Positions 1 through 10,500 of a stretch of DNA of 61,043 bases are shown piece after piece (positions within the stretch are counted from its first letter, which is position 1; every line of letters starts with the position of its first letter). Under the pieces are notes generated by a model. That model was not told the origin of the DNA, searched no databases, and saw only the letters and a list, made by a program, of their open reading frames with translations. The position numbers and the translations under genes were made by a program. Source of the DNA: Paenibacillus chitinolyticus NBRC 15660. GTDB taxonomy: Bacteria; Bacillota; Bacilli; Paenibacillales; NBRC-103111. The stretch covers positions 1-61,043 of the forward strand of contig NZ_BBJT01000021.1 in the NCBI RefSeq assembly GCF_000739915.1, given 5' to 3'.

Positions 1-1
1 A

Positions 2-606
2 ACGTCGAACGGGGCGGTTCTGAACGTGATGTCGCCGATTCCAACGTTCCCTCCGGTAATTACGCTGCATCCGCAAAGCCCGCTGCCGGTGGTTGAAGGA
101 AACCCCGCTTCTTTCAGCGTTATGGCTGCAGGAATGGGATTGACGTATCAGTGGCAGGAAGACAGTGGATCAGGTTTCCTAAACTTGCTGGGCGAGACGA
201 ACGCCACACTGACCATTCCGGCCGTGTCGATGGGCATGAACGGGTACACCTACCGCGTTGTCGTGTCGGGCATGGGAGGTCAACAGGTGACGTCGAACGG
301 GGCGGTGCTGAACGTGCTGCCGCCGATTCCAACGTTCCCTCCGGCGATTACGGCGCATCCGCAAAACGTGCCGCCGGTGCTTGAAGGCGCTCCCGCTTCC
401 TTTACAGTTATCGCCACGGGAACGGGATTGACGTATCAGTGGCAGTTAGACACCGGGTCAGGCTTCCAAGACCTGCAGGGCGAGACGAACGCCACACTGA
501 ACATTCCGGTGGTTTCGCAGGGCATGAACGGTTACAAATACCGTGTCGTCGTGTCAGGTACGGTAGGCCAGCCGGTTACGTCCACGGAAGCGGTTCTGAC
601 GGTGTA
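2..606 (+). repeat. 288-bp tandem coding repeats (Ig-like modules)
   Basis: Bases 2-60 closely match 290-348 and bases 139-180 closely match 427-468, giving a 288-bp (96-residue) period. The array continues to the left of the window. Confidence 0.85.
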
Positions 607-2227
607 TACCGTACCTTCCGAGCCTACTAACGTTACCGCCACGGCCGGTGACGGCCAAGCGGTCGTCTCCTTCACGGCTCCGGTTTCCGACGGAGGCACC
701 GCGATCACCGGCTACGAAGTTACTGCTTCGCCCGGCGATAAAGTGGTAAGCGGCACGGCCAGCCCGATCACGGTAACCGGGCTTGCGAACGGCACCGCGT
801 ACACGTTCACCGTTAAAGCTCTTAACGCAGCGGGCGGAAGCGCGGCCTCGGTTCCATCGAATTCCGTCACGCCTTATGCTCCGTCAAGCGGCGGAGGCGG
901 GGGTGGAGGTTCCTCAGAACCGAGCACGCCAACGCCGACCACACCGCCCGTTACGGAAGTACCGGCTAACGAAGGAGCCGATATCCTCGTTAACGGGAAG
1001 ACGGAACGTGCCGGAACCGTGAAGTCGACCGAAGTAAACGGTCAATCGGTACTGACGGTTACGGTGGATCCGAAGAAGCTGGCCGAGAAGCTGGCGTCCG
1101 AAGGCCAACATGCAGTTGTGACCATCCCGCTTGCGAAAGATAAGAAAGCGGATGTGCTCGTCGGCGAACTGACGGGTCAAATGGTGAAATCCATGGAACA
1201 GAAGCAGGCCGTCGTTAAAATCTCCTTCGGAGATGTCACGTACACGATTCCTGCGGAACAAATCAATGTTAGTGCGCTGTCGGATCAGCTCGGCAAGCCG
1301 TCTGCACTGGAAGATATCAAAGTGCGCATCGAAGTAGCCGCTCCGTCCAAGGAAACGCTGAAAGTCGTCGAAAATTCGGCGGCCGCCGGGAATTTCACGC
1401 TGGTAGCTCCGGCGCTCAACTTTACGGTGAAAGGTACTTACGGCGGCGCAACGGTTGAAGTGTCCCGTTTCAACGCTTACGTAGAGCGCACCATTGCCAT
1501 CCCGGATGGCGTGGATCCCGGCAAGATTACAACCGGCGTTGTCGTGGAAGCGGACGGTACCGTCCGTCACGTGCCGACCCGGATCGTAAACGTAAACGGG
1601 CACTATTTTGCGAAAATCAACAGTTTAACGAACAGCACCTACTCCGTGATCTGGCACCCGATCGAATTCCGGGACGTTGCCGGGCACTGGGCTCAGAATG
1701 CGGTCAACGATATGGGCTCCCGCATGGTCGTAAGCGGAGTCGAAAACGGCACGTTTAACCCCGATACGGCGATCACACGTGCGGAGTTTGCGGCCATCAT
1801 GGTGCGAGCACTAGGACTTAAACAGGAAAAAGCGTCCGCGCCTTTCTCGGACGTGAACGCGTCGGATTGGTACAGCGCTGCGGTTCAAACCGCTTACGCG
1901 TATAAGCTCATCGGCGGTTTTGAAGACGGAACTTTCCGTCCGTCCGACAAAATCACCCGCGAACAAGCCATGGTCATCATGGCAAAAGCGATGAAGACTA
2001 CCGGCCTCCGAGACAAGTTGCCGTCCAAAGAAGCGGCGGAATTGCTGGCTCCTTATGCGGATGCCGCAGCGACTGCCGAATGGGCGAAAAGCGGCGTGGC
2101 CGATTGCCTGCAGGGCGCAATCTTTGCGGGTAGAACCGCCACGGAGCTGGCTCCGAAAGCGTCGATTACAAGAGCGGAAGTCGCCGCCATCGTGCAAAGA
2201 CTTCTTCAGAAATCCGAACTGATTTAA
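2..2227 (+). CDS. S-layer-homology surface protein with Ig-like and fibronectin III domains (5' end outside window)
   Basis: The frame is open from base 2, and the first residues (TSNGAVLNV...) match the end of an internal repeat. The apparent ATG at 26 is therefore inside the gene and the true start lies upstream. In order I see the tail of one Ig-like repeat, two further Ig-like repeats (about nt 50-310 and 340-605, each with a TYQWQ core), a fibronectin type III domain (about 613-870), a Gly/Ser then Pro/Thr linker (about 880-960), a beta-rich region (about 975-1660) and three C-terminal SLH domains (about 1663-1830, 1846-2010, 2050-2220; FRDVAGHWA, ITRAEFAAIM and ITREQAMVIM cores). SLH domains anchor proteins to pyruvylated secondary cell-wall polymer, so this is an exported surface protein. 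Ligand or enzymatic activity cannot be told from this part. A hairpin terminator follows. Confidence 0.93.
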   Translation, partial: TSNGAVLNVMSPIPTFPPVITLHPQSPLPVVEGNPASFSVMAAGMGLTYQWQEDSGSGFLNLLGETNATLTIPAVSMGMNGYTYRVVVSGMGGQQVTSNGAVLNVLPPIPTFPPAITAHPQNVPPVLEGAPASFTVIATGTGLTYQWQLDTGSGFQDLQGETNATLNIPVVSQGMNGYKYRVVVSGTVGQPVTSTEAVLTVYTVPSEPTNVTATAGDGQAVVSFTAPVSDGGTAITGYEVTASPGDKVVSGTASPITVTGLANGTAYTFTVKALNAAGGSAASVPSNSVTPYAPSSGGGGGGGSSEPSTPTPTTPPVTEVPANEGADILVNGKTERAGTVKSTEVNGQSVLTVTVDPKKLAEKLASEGQHAVVTIPLAKDKKADVLVGELTGQMVKSMEQKQAVVKISFGDVTYTIPAEQINVSALSDQLGKPSALEDIKVRIEVAAPSKETLKVVENSAAAGNFTLVAPALNFTVKGTYGGATVEVSRFNAYVERTIAIPDGVDPGKITTGVVVEADGTVRHVPTRIVNVNGHYFAKINSLTNSTYSVIWHPIEFRDVAGHWAQNAVNDMGSRMVVSGVENGTFNPDTAITRAEFAAIMVRALGLKQEKASAPFSDVNASDWYSAAVQTAYAYKLIGGFEDGTFRPSDKITREQAMVIMAKAMKTTGLRDKLPSKEAAELLAPYADAAATAEWAKSGVADCLQGAIFAGRTATELAPKASITRAEVAAIVQRLLQKSELI

Positions 2228-2234
2228 GAAGAGA

Positions 2235-2285
2235 AGAGTTATTTCTCCAGCGGTCTTTCAAACGGCTGGGGAATAACTCTTTTTT
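2235..2285 (+). terminator. Rho-independent terminator after the SLH gene
   Basis: AGAGTTATT...CCAGC pairs with GCTGG...AATAACTCT and is followed by a run of T. It lies 8 bases after the stop codon. Confidence 0.9.
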
Positions 2286-2331
2286 CATGCAAAAAGAGAG
2301 AAAACAAGCGCATATATTTTTAACGGAGCGG

Positions 2332-2360
2332 TTGACTTCAAAAAATGGAATAGGTACTAT
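2332..2360 (+). promoter_or_regulatory. Sigma-A type promoter of htpG
   Basis: TTGACT (2332-2337) and TACTAT (2355-2360) are separated by exactly 17 bases. The expected transcription start falls just before the CIRCE element. Confidence 0.8.
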
Positions 2361-2371
2361 AAAACTAGGAA

Positions 2372-2398
2372 TTAGCACTCAGGACATTGGAGTGCTAA
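2372..2398 (+). promoter_or_regulatory. CIRCE operator (HrcA binding site)
   Basis: TTAGCACTC, nine bases, GAGTGCTAA is the exact CIRCE consensus. It sits between the promoter and the htpG ribosome binding site, where HrcA binding would repress transcription. Confidence 0.96.
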
Positions 2399-2426
2399 CT
2401 ATGATCTTGCGGAAGGAGATTCACTC

Positions 2427-4307
2427 ATGGCCAAGAAGCAGTTTAAAGCGGAATCCAAGCGTTTGCTGGAAATGATGATTAATTCGATTTACACCCAGAG
2501 GGAAATCTTTTTAAGAGAGCTGATTTCGAATGCCAGCGATGCGATCGACAAAATTTACTACAAAGCCCTGACGGACGACAACCTGGCGTTCAACGCCGAC
2601 AATTATTTCATTAAATTAAAAGCCGACCGGGCCGGCCGTACGCTGACGCTTTCCGATACGGGAATCGGTATGACCAAAGAGGATCTTGAAAACAACCTGG
2701 GCGTAATCGCCAAGAGCGGTTCGCTCGCTTTCAAGAAGGAAAACGAAGCCAAAGAGGGCCACAACATTATCGGGCAGTTCGGCGTCGGGTTTTATTCGGC
2801 TTTCATGGTGGCGGACGTCGTTACGGTCATCAGCCGGGCGCTGGGCAGCGAGGAAGCGTTCAAATGGGAGTCCAAAGGCGCGGACGGTTACACGATTGTG
2901 CCTGCCGACAAAGAAACGGTCGGAACCGAAATCATTTTGAAAATTAAAGAGAACACCGAGGACGACAACTACGACGAGTATTTGGAAGAATACCGCCTGA
3001 AGGCGATTATTAAGAAATACTCCGATTTTATCCGTTATCCGATCAAGATGGACGTATCCGGACGCAGACCCAAAGAAGGCAGCGACGACGAATTCGAAGA
3101 ATACCAGGAAGAACAGACAATTAACAGCATGGTTCCGATCTGGCGCAAAAACAAAAATGAGCTGACGACGGAAGACTATGAAAACTTTTATGCGGAAAAA
3201 CGGTACGGGTTCGACAAGCCGCTCAAACATATCCATATCAGCGCGGACGGCGCCGTCGTGTACAAAGCGATCCTGTTCATCCCGGAAAGTACTCCGTTCG
3301 ATTATTACACGAAGGAATACGAGAAAGGTCTTGAGCTGTATTCCAACGGAGTTCTGATCATGAACAAGTGCGGGGATCTGCTGCCGGATTACTTCGGTTT
3401 CGTAAAAGGTATGGTCGATTCGGAGGATCTGTCTCTGAACATTTCCAGGGAAATGCTGCAGCATGACCGCCAGCTGACGCTGATCGCCAAAAATATCAAA
3501 AACAAAATCAAGAGCCAACTGCAAGGCATGCTCAAGGACGAAAGAGACAAATACGAGCAGTTTTACAAGTCTTTCGGGCGTCAGCTTAAGTTCGGTGTTT
3601 ATAACGACTACGGCACCCACAAGGACGATCTTCAAGACCTGCTCATGTTCACTTCTTCCAAAGAGAAAAAGCTGGTCACGCTCGATGAATACGTATCGGC
3701 CATGCCGGAAGACCAGAAGTACATTTACTACGCGTCCGGGGAGTCTATCGACCGCATCGAGAAACTTCCGCAAACGGAGATGGTCCTCGACAAAGGCTAC
3801 GAGATTCTGTACTTCACCGACGATGTCGACGAGTTTGCCATTAAAATGCTGATGGCTTATAAGGAAAAAGAATTCAAATCCGTGTCCAGCGGCGACCTCG
3901 GAATCGAGCCGGACGCGGCGGACAAGCAGACGGAAGAAGAGGAAAACGACAGTAAGGATCTCTTCGAAGCTATGAAAGCGATCCTGTCGGACAAAGTGAA
4001 GAACGTCAAGGCGTCCAAACGTCTGAAATCCCATCCGGTCTGCCTGTCTACCGAAGGCGAGCTGACGATCGAAATGGAGAAAATTTTGAAGGCCATGCCG
4101 AACGGACAGGAAGTCCAGGCCGACAAAGTGCTGGAAATCAACGTCAACCACGACGTGTTCTGCTCCCTTAAAGAAGCGTATGCAAGCGATAAAGACAAGC
4201 TGAACCTGTACACGAACCTGCTGTACAATCAGGCTCTTCTGATCGAAGGTCTCCAAGTGAGCGACCCGGTCGAATTTACGAACAATATTTGCAAAATCAT
4301 GGTCTAA
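2427..4307 (+). CDS. htpG: Chaperone HtpG (bacterial Hsp90)
   Basis: This is a 626-residue cytoplasmic ATP-dependent chaperone of normal HtpG length. The N-terminal GHKL ATPase signatures are visible: ELISNASDA near residue 30, DTGIGM near 79, and the [11 protein letters not shown] lid/nucleotide segment near 115. The middle and C-terminal dimerisation domains follow. The ATG at 2427 has a GGAAGGAGAT ribosome binding site 7-8 bases upstream. The gene is monocistronic between its own promoter and a strong terminator. The perfect CIRCE just upstream indicates control by HrcA, whereas B. subtilis htpG is not in the HrcA regulon. Confidence 0.98.
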   Translation: MAKKQFKAESKRLLEMMINSIYTQREIFLRELISNASDAIDKIYYKALTDDNLAFNADNYFIKLKADRAGRTLTLSDTGIGMTKEDLENNLGVIAKSGSLAFKKENEAKEGHNIIGQFGVGFYSAFMVADVVTVISRALGSEEAFKWESKGADGYTIVPADKETVGTEIILKIKENTEDDNYDEYLEEYRLKAIIKKYSDFIRYPIKMDVSGRRPKEGSDDEFEEYQEEQTINSMVPIWRKNKNELTTEDYENFYAEKRYGFDKPLKHIHISADGAVVYKAILFIPESTPFDYYTKEYEKGLELYSNGVLIMNKCGDLLPDYFGFVKGMVDSEDLSLNISREMLQHDRQLTLIAKNIKNKIKSQLQGMLKDERDKYEQFYKSFGRQLKFGVYNDYGTHKDDLQDLLMFTSSKEKKLVTLDEYVSAMPEDQKYIYYASGESIDRIEKLPQTEMVLDKGYEILYFTDDVDEFAIKMLMAYKEKEFKSVSSGDLGIEPDAADKQTEEEENDSKDLFEAMKAILSDKVKNVKASKRLKSHPVCLSTEGELTIEMEKILKAMPNGQEVQADKVLEINVNHDVFCSLKEAYASDKDKLNLYTNLLYNQALLIEGLQVSDPVEFTNNICKIMV

Positions 4308-4326
4308 GCCGCCCGGCGGTTCAGAC

Positions 4327-4362
4327 AAAAAGGCCCGTTCCTTCCGGAACGAGGCCTTTTTT
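4327..4362 (+). terminator. Terminator after htpG
   Basis: AAAAGGCC.CGTTCC, loop TTCC, GGAACG.AGGCCTTTTTT forms a strong GC-rich hairpin with a T run, 19 bases after the stop codon. Confidence 0.9.
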
Positions 4363-4585
4363 GCATGTCCGTGCTTGCATGTCCGTGCTAGGGAAAAGCT
4401 GAACTGCGCAGGCAAGCGCAAGCATAAGCATGAAGGCGAAACGGCTTCGTTCAAGGCCGATCCTGCGGAGGATGCTTTCCGGCTCATAAAACCAGCCAAA
4501 GCTGGGAATAATTTAGTTGTCCCGGACTGTTTAGTTACACCGGACGAACAGTACACCTTTGACTAACTGATCTCCGGAGGAACCG
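4363..4585. other. Intergenic leader of the glucan synthase gene, with short direct repeats
   Basis: No convincing gene is present. A 63-codon frame at 4375-4566 lacks a ribosome binding site. The 13-mer GCATGTCCGTGCT occurs twice (4363-4375 and 4377-4389). Two 16-base direct repeats, TTTAGTTGTCCCGGAC (4512-4527) and TTTAGTTACACCGGAC (4530-4545), lie 40 bases before the start codon of the next gene. Confidence 0.5.
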
Positions 4586-7500
4586 ATGACCTATACGAAC
4601 GAACAACTCAGCCAAAAAGCGAGGGAACTTGCACTGCAGCACGTAACGACCTTGCCGCGTACAAGGCCCGCTTATATCGAACAACATTTTAAGAAGGACA
4701 TAGAAAGCTTAAGGGATTTTGTTCTTTCCCTGCAGACGGTTCATGCCGGCTGTACGCAACCGGCCGAGCAGTGGCTGCTGGACAATTCCGAATTTGTCGA
4801 AGAGCAGGCCCAGGAAGTCAGGGCTCTGCTCCTTCAGGACGCATTGGACCGCATGCCGAGACTGCGCGGCAGCGGGCTTCTCCGCATTCAGTCCATGATG
4901 GAAGACTATTTGACGCACGTCGAGGGAATTTTGAGCGAGGAAACGATACTTGCTTATATTCAGGCCTACCAAGAAGTGAGCGCCTTAACGCTGACCGAAG
5001 CCCGTTCGGTGCCGCTCATTCTGCGTCTGGTTCTGGTGAAGAAGCTGGCGGAAACGATGGCTTTCGTCCGGGAGCGCCGCGAAGTCTGCATAGACGTCGG
5101 GCGCATCCTTTCCTTGATCGAGCCTGCCGCTTTAAGTCCCGAGACGGTCCATCTCCAGGTGGAAAAAGCGGGCCTCACGCTTCCTTTGCCTGGCCCGTGG
5201 ATCGTCCATTTAATCAGCCATCTGCGGGAATGGGCCGGGGACGCGGCTTCCGTCCGGGAATGGCTGATTTGCAGTTATGAGAACGGGGCGGAGGACCTCG
5301 ACCGCATCGTTTCTTACGAGCATCGGCTCCAGACGGCTTATCAGGCCCGGGCGGGGAGCGTAATCACCAGCTTGCGCAAGAACGAACGCTGGGACTGGAA
5401 CGATCTCTTCGAGCAGATCAGTCTGCCGGACCGGACGCTCCGCCAGGAGTATACGGGCGTGTACCCGCTGCTCGACGCGTACAGCCGGAACCAGATTCTC
5501 GCCGAAGTGGAGCGGCTTGCCCGCCGTCTGCGGGTGCCCGAGAATCTGGTTGCCGGACAGGCGGTGGCGCTAGCCAGGGAAGCGGCGGAGAGGGCGGACG
5601 CCGCCCGCGCCGGTTCCGGCAGCCCGGGTGCGGCCTCCGGTCACGCGGACGCTTCCGCCCGGAGCGAGGTCCTTATTCTCCATGAGAATGGAGAAGTTGC
5701 GGCGCCTCTGGCGGCGGGGGATCGCACCCGGCAGCAGTTTCCTTCCTATTATCTGCTCGAATCGGAAGGTGTACAGAAGCTGATCGCCTCGCTGCGGAAG
5801 TGCAGCTCTCCCCGGACGATGCCCGAGAACGCTATCTCCAGGCGCCGGGCCGGTACTTATTTCGCCTCGATGCTCGGCTTGTTCGCCGTGCTTTGGCTTA
5901 TCGCGGCCGCATGGATCGGAATCGGGCATGGTTTGTCCGCTCTCGCCTGGGCAGTCGTCCTCGCAGCTTTACTATTGCCCGTGAGCGAATGGGGAATGAA
6001 CTGGCTGCATTTCGGCATTGAGCGGATTTGCCGTCCGCGTCCCCTGCTCCGGTATGATTTCTCCGCAGGTGTTCCGGCGGAAGCCGGCACGATGGTGGTT
6101 ATACCGGCGATCTGGTCTTCGCCCGACGAAGTGGCGGAGCTTGCGGACCGCCTGGAGGTGCACTATCTGGCCAACCGCGATTCCAACATCCACTATGCGC
6201 TTTTAGGCGATTTTACGGATGCGCCGGATGAAAAGCTTCCGGAAGATGACCGGTTGGTCCGTCTTGCCGAGGATAAAATTCGCGCGCTAAACGAGAAGTA
6301 CTCCGCGGCAGGCGGAACAACGTTTCATTTTTACCAGCGGCGCAGGCTTTGGAATCCTCATGAGGGCGTGTACATGGGCTGGGAGCGCAAACGCGGCAAG
6401 CTGGTCGAATTCGTGGAGCTGCTGAGAGGCAGCGGCGATACCAGCTATGCGGTGAAATTCGGCGATGCGTCCGTACTGCCGCGTATCCGCTATCTGATCA
6501 CGCTGGATGCGGACACGCAGCTGCCGATGGGCAGTGCGCAGCGGATGATCGGAACCCTGCACCTGCCGTACAATCGCCCCCGCCTGAACCAAGCGAGGAC
6601 ACGGGTTGTAGAAGGCTACGGGGTGCTTCAGCCGCGCATCGGGATCAGCCACGATTCGGCGATGCGCTCGCGGCTGGCGTATTTCTGGTCCGAGCCGGGC
6701 ATGGACCCGTATGCGTTCGCGGCTTCGGACCCTTACCAGGATGCGCTGGGCCAGGGCATTTTTACGGGGAAAGGTATCTTCGATGTGGATGTGTTTGCCG
6801 AACTTCTGTGCGAGCGGATTCCCGATAATACCGTACTCAGCCACGATTTGCTGGAAGGCGGTTTTATGCGCGCCGCGCTGTTGTCCGATATCGAGCTGAT
6901 CGACGATCATCCGGCCAAGTTTGTTTCCTACCAGAAGCGGCTTCATCGTTGGGTGCGCGGCGACTGGCAGCTTGTGTGCTGGCTTTTTTCCCGTATTTGC
7001 GACCGGCGGGGAGTGCTCCGGCCCATTGATTTATCTTTTCTGACCCGCTGGCAGATGCTGGACAACCTGAGGCGGAGTCTGCTTCCGCCTGCGGTGTTCG
7101 TCCTGCTTGTTCTCGCCTGGACCGTTTTGCCGGGATCGCCTTGGCGCTGGGCCGCCGTGCTGCTGGCGACGATGTTTCTGCCGCTGCTCCGGCAGTTGTT
7201 CATCCTCCCCCGGATTTACAAGCAGCCGAGACGTCTGCTGGCGACAGCCCTGCACGTAATGATCCAGATCTGGACGCTGCCTTTTCAAACGGCTGTGCTG
7301 CTGGATGCGATCGGCAGAACGCTGTACCGGGTGTTCGTCAGCAAGCGCCGGCTGCTGGAGTGGACCAGCTCGTCGCATATCGAGCGAAGCACCCGGGGAC
7401 AGCAGCGCACACCACTTCTTCAAGCGGGCTGGGGGTATGTGCTCATTATCGTGTTTGCGCTCGCCTCGGCTGTACAGGCCTCGGCGTCCCTGTTGTGGGC

Positions 7501-10500
7501 CGGTCTCGCGCTAAGCTTGTTCTGGGCGCTGGCCCCTCTGGCCGTCTCATGGCTGGACCGGCCAGTGGAGCGGGAGGAAGCGCCGCTTGGAGCGGAGGAA
7601 CAGGAGAAACTCCGGGTGCTGGCGAGACAAATCTGGTCTTTTTACGAAGACTATGCCGGTCCAAAGGATCATTACCTGCCTCCGGATAACGTTCAGGTAG
7701 ACCCGCCGAACGGAGTGGCTCACAGGACGTCTCCGACCAATATCGGCTTTTTGCTGACTTCGGCGCTTGCGGCACGCGAATTCGGTTTTATCGACACTCC
7801 ATCGCTGGTTGAAAAGCTGGAAAATACGATCGGGACGGTCGAAAACCTGGAGAAATGGCACGGTCATTTATACAACTGGTACGACACGCTGACGCTGGGG
7901 ATTCTTCCGCCCGCCTATGTGTCCACAGTCGATTCGGGCAACTTCGTTGCAAGTCTGATGACGGTCAAGCAGGGCCTGGCAAGCTGGCTGGGGCAAGAAG
8001 CGGGAACGGAAGGCCGCTATATGGAGATTAACCGGGCACCGGCAGGGGCCTACGGGGTGGAATTTGCTGTCGATTTGGATCAGACCCCGCGCGGAGAATC
8101 CGCGTTGAACGGGATTGATGGAAATACGGAGGGAAAAGGCGAGGACCCTGACAACAGCCGGAACATCGGCCCCAAAAGCGGCTCCAAAAGCGGCAGCGGG
8201 CGTTCGGCAGTCCTGACGGCCGAAGGAAGCGGGCCCGAGCATGCGGGTCACGAGGCTCCGTCGAACCTTCCGGATTGGCTGACCCGCGGGCAGCAGCTTG
8301 TACAGCGGCTCGAATCGCTTATCGCGGCGACCGATTTTACGCAGCTTTACGATCATAAGGCCAAGCTCTTCGTTCTCGGGTACCACGGCGCGACAGGGGA
8401 ACGGGACCGCATTTTGTACGATCTGCTGGCGTCCGAGGCGCGGCAGACCAGCTTCGTCGCGATCGCGCTGGGCCAGGTGTCCGTATCCCACTGGATGGCG
8501 CTGGGCCGCACGGTCAAACTCCAGGGGAACAAGACCACGCTGATTTCGTGGTCGGGTACGATGTTTGAGTATATGATGCCGTGGCTCATCATGCGGACTT
8601 ACCGCAATACGCTCTGGGACAGCACTTACCGGGGCGTCGTCAAGCGGCAGATGGAATACGCGCATGAACGGGGCGTCCCGTTCGGCATTTCGGAATCGGG
8701 CTATTACGCGTTCGATTACCAGATGAACTATCAGTACCGGGCATTCGGTGTGCCGGGCCTCGGATTCAAGCGGGGACTGGAAGAAGATCTTGTGATCGCG
8801 CCTTATGCGGCGGTTATGGCGCTTCCGTTTGCCCTCCGGGAAGGGCTGGAGGACCTGAACCGGATGGAGGAGCTTGGAGCAAGGGGGAAATACGGCTTCT
8901 ACGAAGCGATTGATTTTACGGCGGACCGAATGCCGCAGGGGGAAGATTGCAAAATTATCCGCAGCTTTATGGCCCACCACCAGGGCATGAGTTTGCTGAC
9001 AATCGCGAACCTGCTTCTCCCCGTTAAAATGTACGATTATTTTCACAGCGACAAACGCGTCCAGGCGGCCGAACTGCTTCTGATCGAACGCATTCCGCCT
9101 CGCGAGTCGATGCTGACCCGGGAATTGCCGGGAAAGTCGCGTATTCAAAAACCGGAGGCGGAACGCACTTATTCAGCGCCGGAAAGCATAGCGGCCGACA
9201 CGCCGGCTCCGGAAGTGGGCGTCCACTCCAACGGGACGTTTACGACGGCCGTTACCAACAGCGGAAGCGGGTTTATCCGCTGGAACGGACTGGCCGTTTC
9301 CCGCTGGAGGGAAGATCCCGTCGGAGACCCGTGGGGCGTGTACCTGTACATCCGCGATGTTACCCGGGAGAAGGTATGGTCCCCCGCCTTCCAGCCCTGC
9401 CGCGTTCCTTCGGACTCTCAGAGCGTACTCTTCTCCCAGGAGCGGACAACTTTCCGCCGGGAGGATGACGGCATACAGACCGTGCTTGAAATTACGGTCT
9501 CGCCCGAAATGAACGCGGAAGTCCGGCGGCTGACACTGGAGAACAAAAGCAGCGAGGCCCGCATCGTCGAAGTGACGACGTTTCTGGAAATCGCTCTGGC
9601 GCTGCCCGATGCGGACAAAGCTCATCCGGCTTTCACGAAGTTGTTTGTCGAAACGCAGTTTGAGGAGGAGACGGGCTGCCTGCTTGCCCGGAAACGTCCG
9701 CGGAATGCGGGAGAGAAGTCGATTTGGGCTTTTCACAACTTGTCGGCCTTCGGCGCGGTTCTCGGCCCGGCCGAATTCGAGACCGACCGGGCCGCTTTCA
9801 TCGGCCGCGGTCATTCCCTAGCGAGGCCGAAAGGACTCGCTTCCCGCCTCGAGGGTACGGTCGGTTCCGTAGCCGATCCGGCTTTCGTCATGCGCCGCCG
9901 CATCAGCCTCAAACCGGGCGAGAGCATCCGGCTCTGCGCGGTTACGGGCGTCGCGGATTCGAAGGAGCAAAGCTTGAACATGGTCCGGCAGCTTTTTCAG
10001 GCGCAGCAGGTCGACAGAACCTTCCAGCTCGCCTGGACCCGCAGCCAGATCGATTTGCAGCATCTGCATATCACGCCGGCGGAGGCAGCCGTTTACCGGG
10101 CGTTGGCGGGCCGCGTGCTTTATAGGGGGCCGTTCAAGCCTGAGCAGGCGGAAAGCATCGCCGCCAATAGCAAAGGGCAGCAGGGCCTCTGGGCTTACGG
10201 AGTTTCCGGCGACAGACCCATCGTGCTGGCGAGAGTTGCCGACAGCGCAAATCTGCCGTTCGTGCAGAAGCTGCTTGGAGGCTTCGAATATTTGCGGCGG
10301 CACGGGCTGTTTTTCGATCTCGTGCTGTTTAACGAATCTCCGGGCGGCTATCAGCAGGAGCTGAGGGATGCGCTCGTCCGCTTGTCGGAGCAGGCAGCCG
10401 GGAATGCGGTTGCCGCCGGGCAGGGAGGCATCCATGTCGTTCCCGCTTCCGCAATGCCGCAAGAGGACCATGCGCTGCTGCTTGCGGCGGCGCGGGTCGT

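Noticed and set aside
2616-4556. 646-codon open frame on the minus strand opposite htpG
   Set aside because: It is the antisense shadow of htpG, with no ribosome binding site and composition unlike real proteins.
4375-4566. 63-codon frame upstream of the glucan synthase
   Set aside because: No ribosome binding site, begins within a short repeat and shows no family similarity.
7868-9148. 426-codon minus-strand frame inside the glucan synthase gene
   Set aside because: Shadow of a high-GC gene with intact catalytic motifs on the plus strand.
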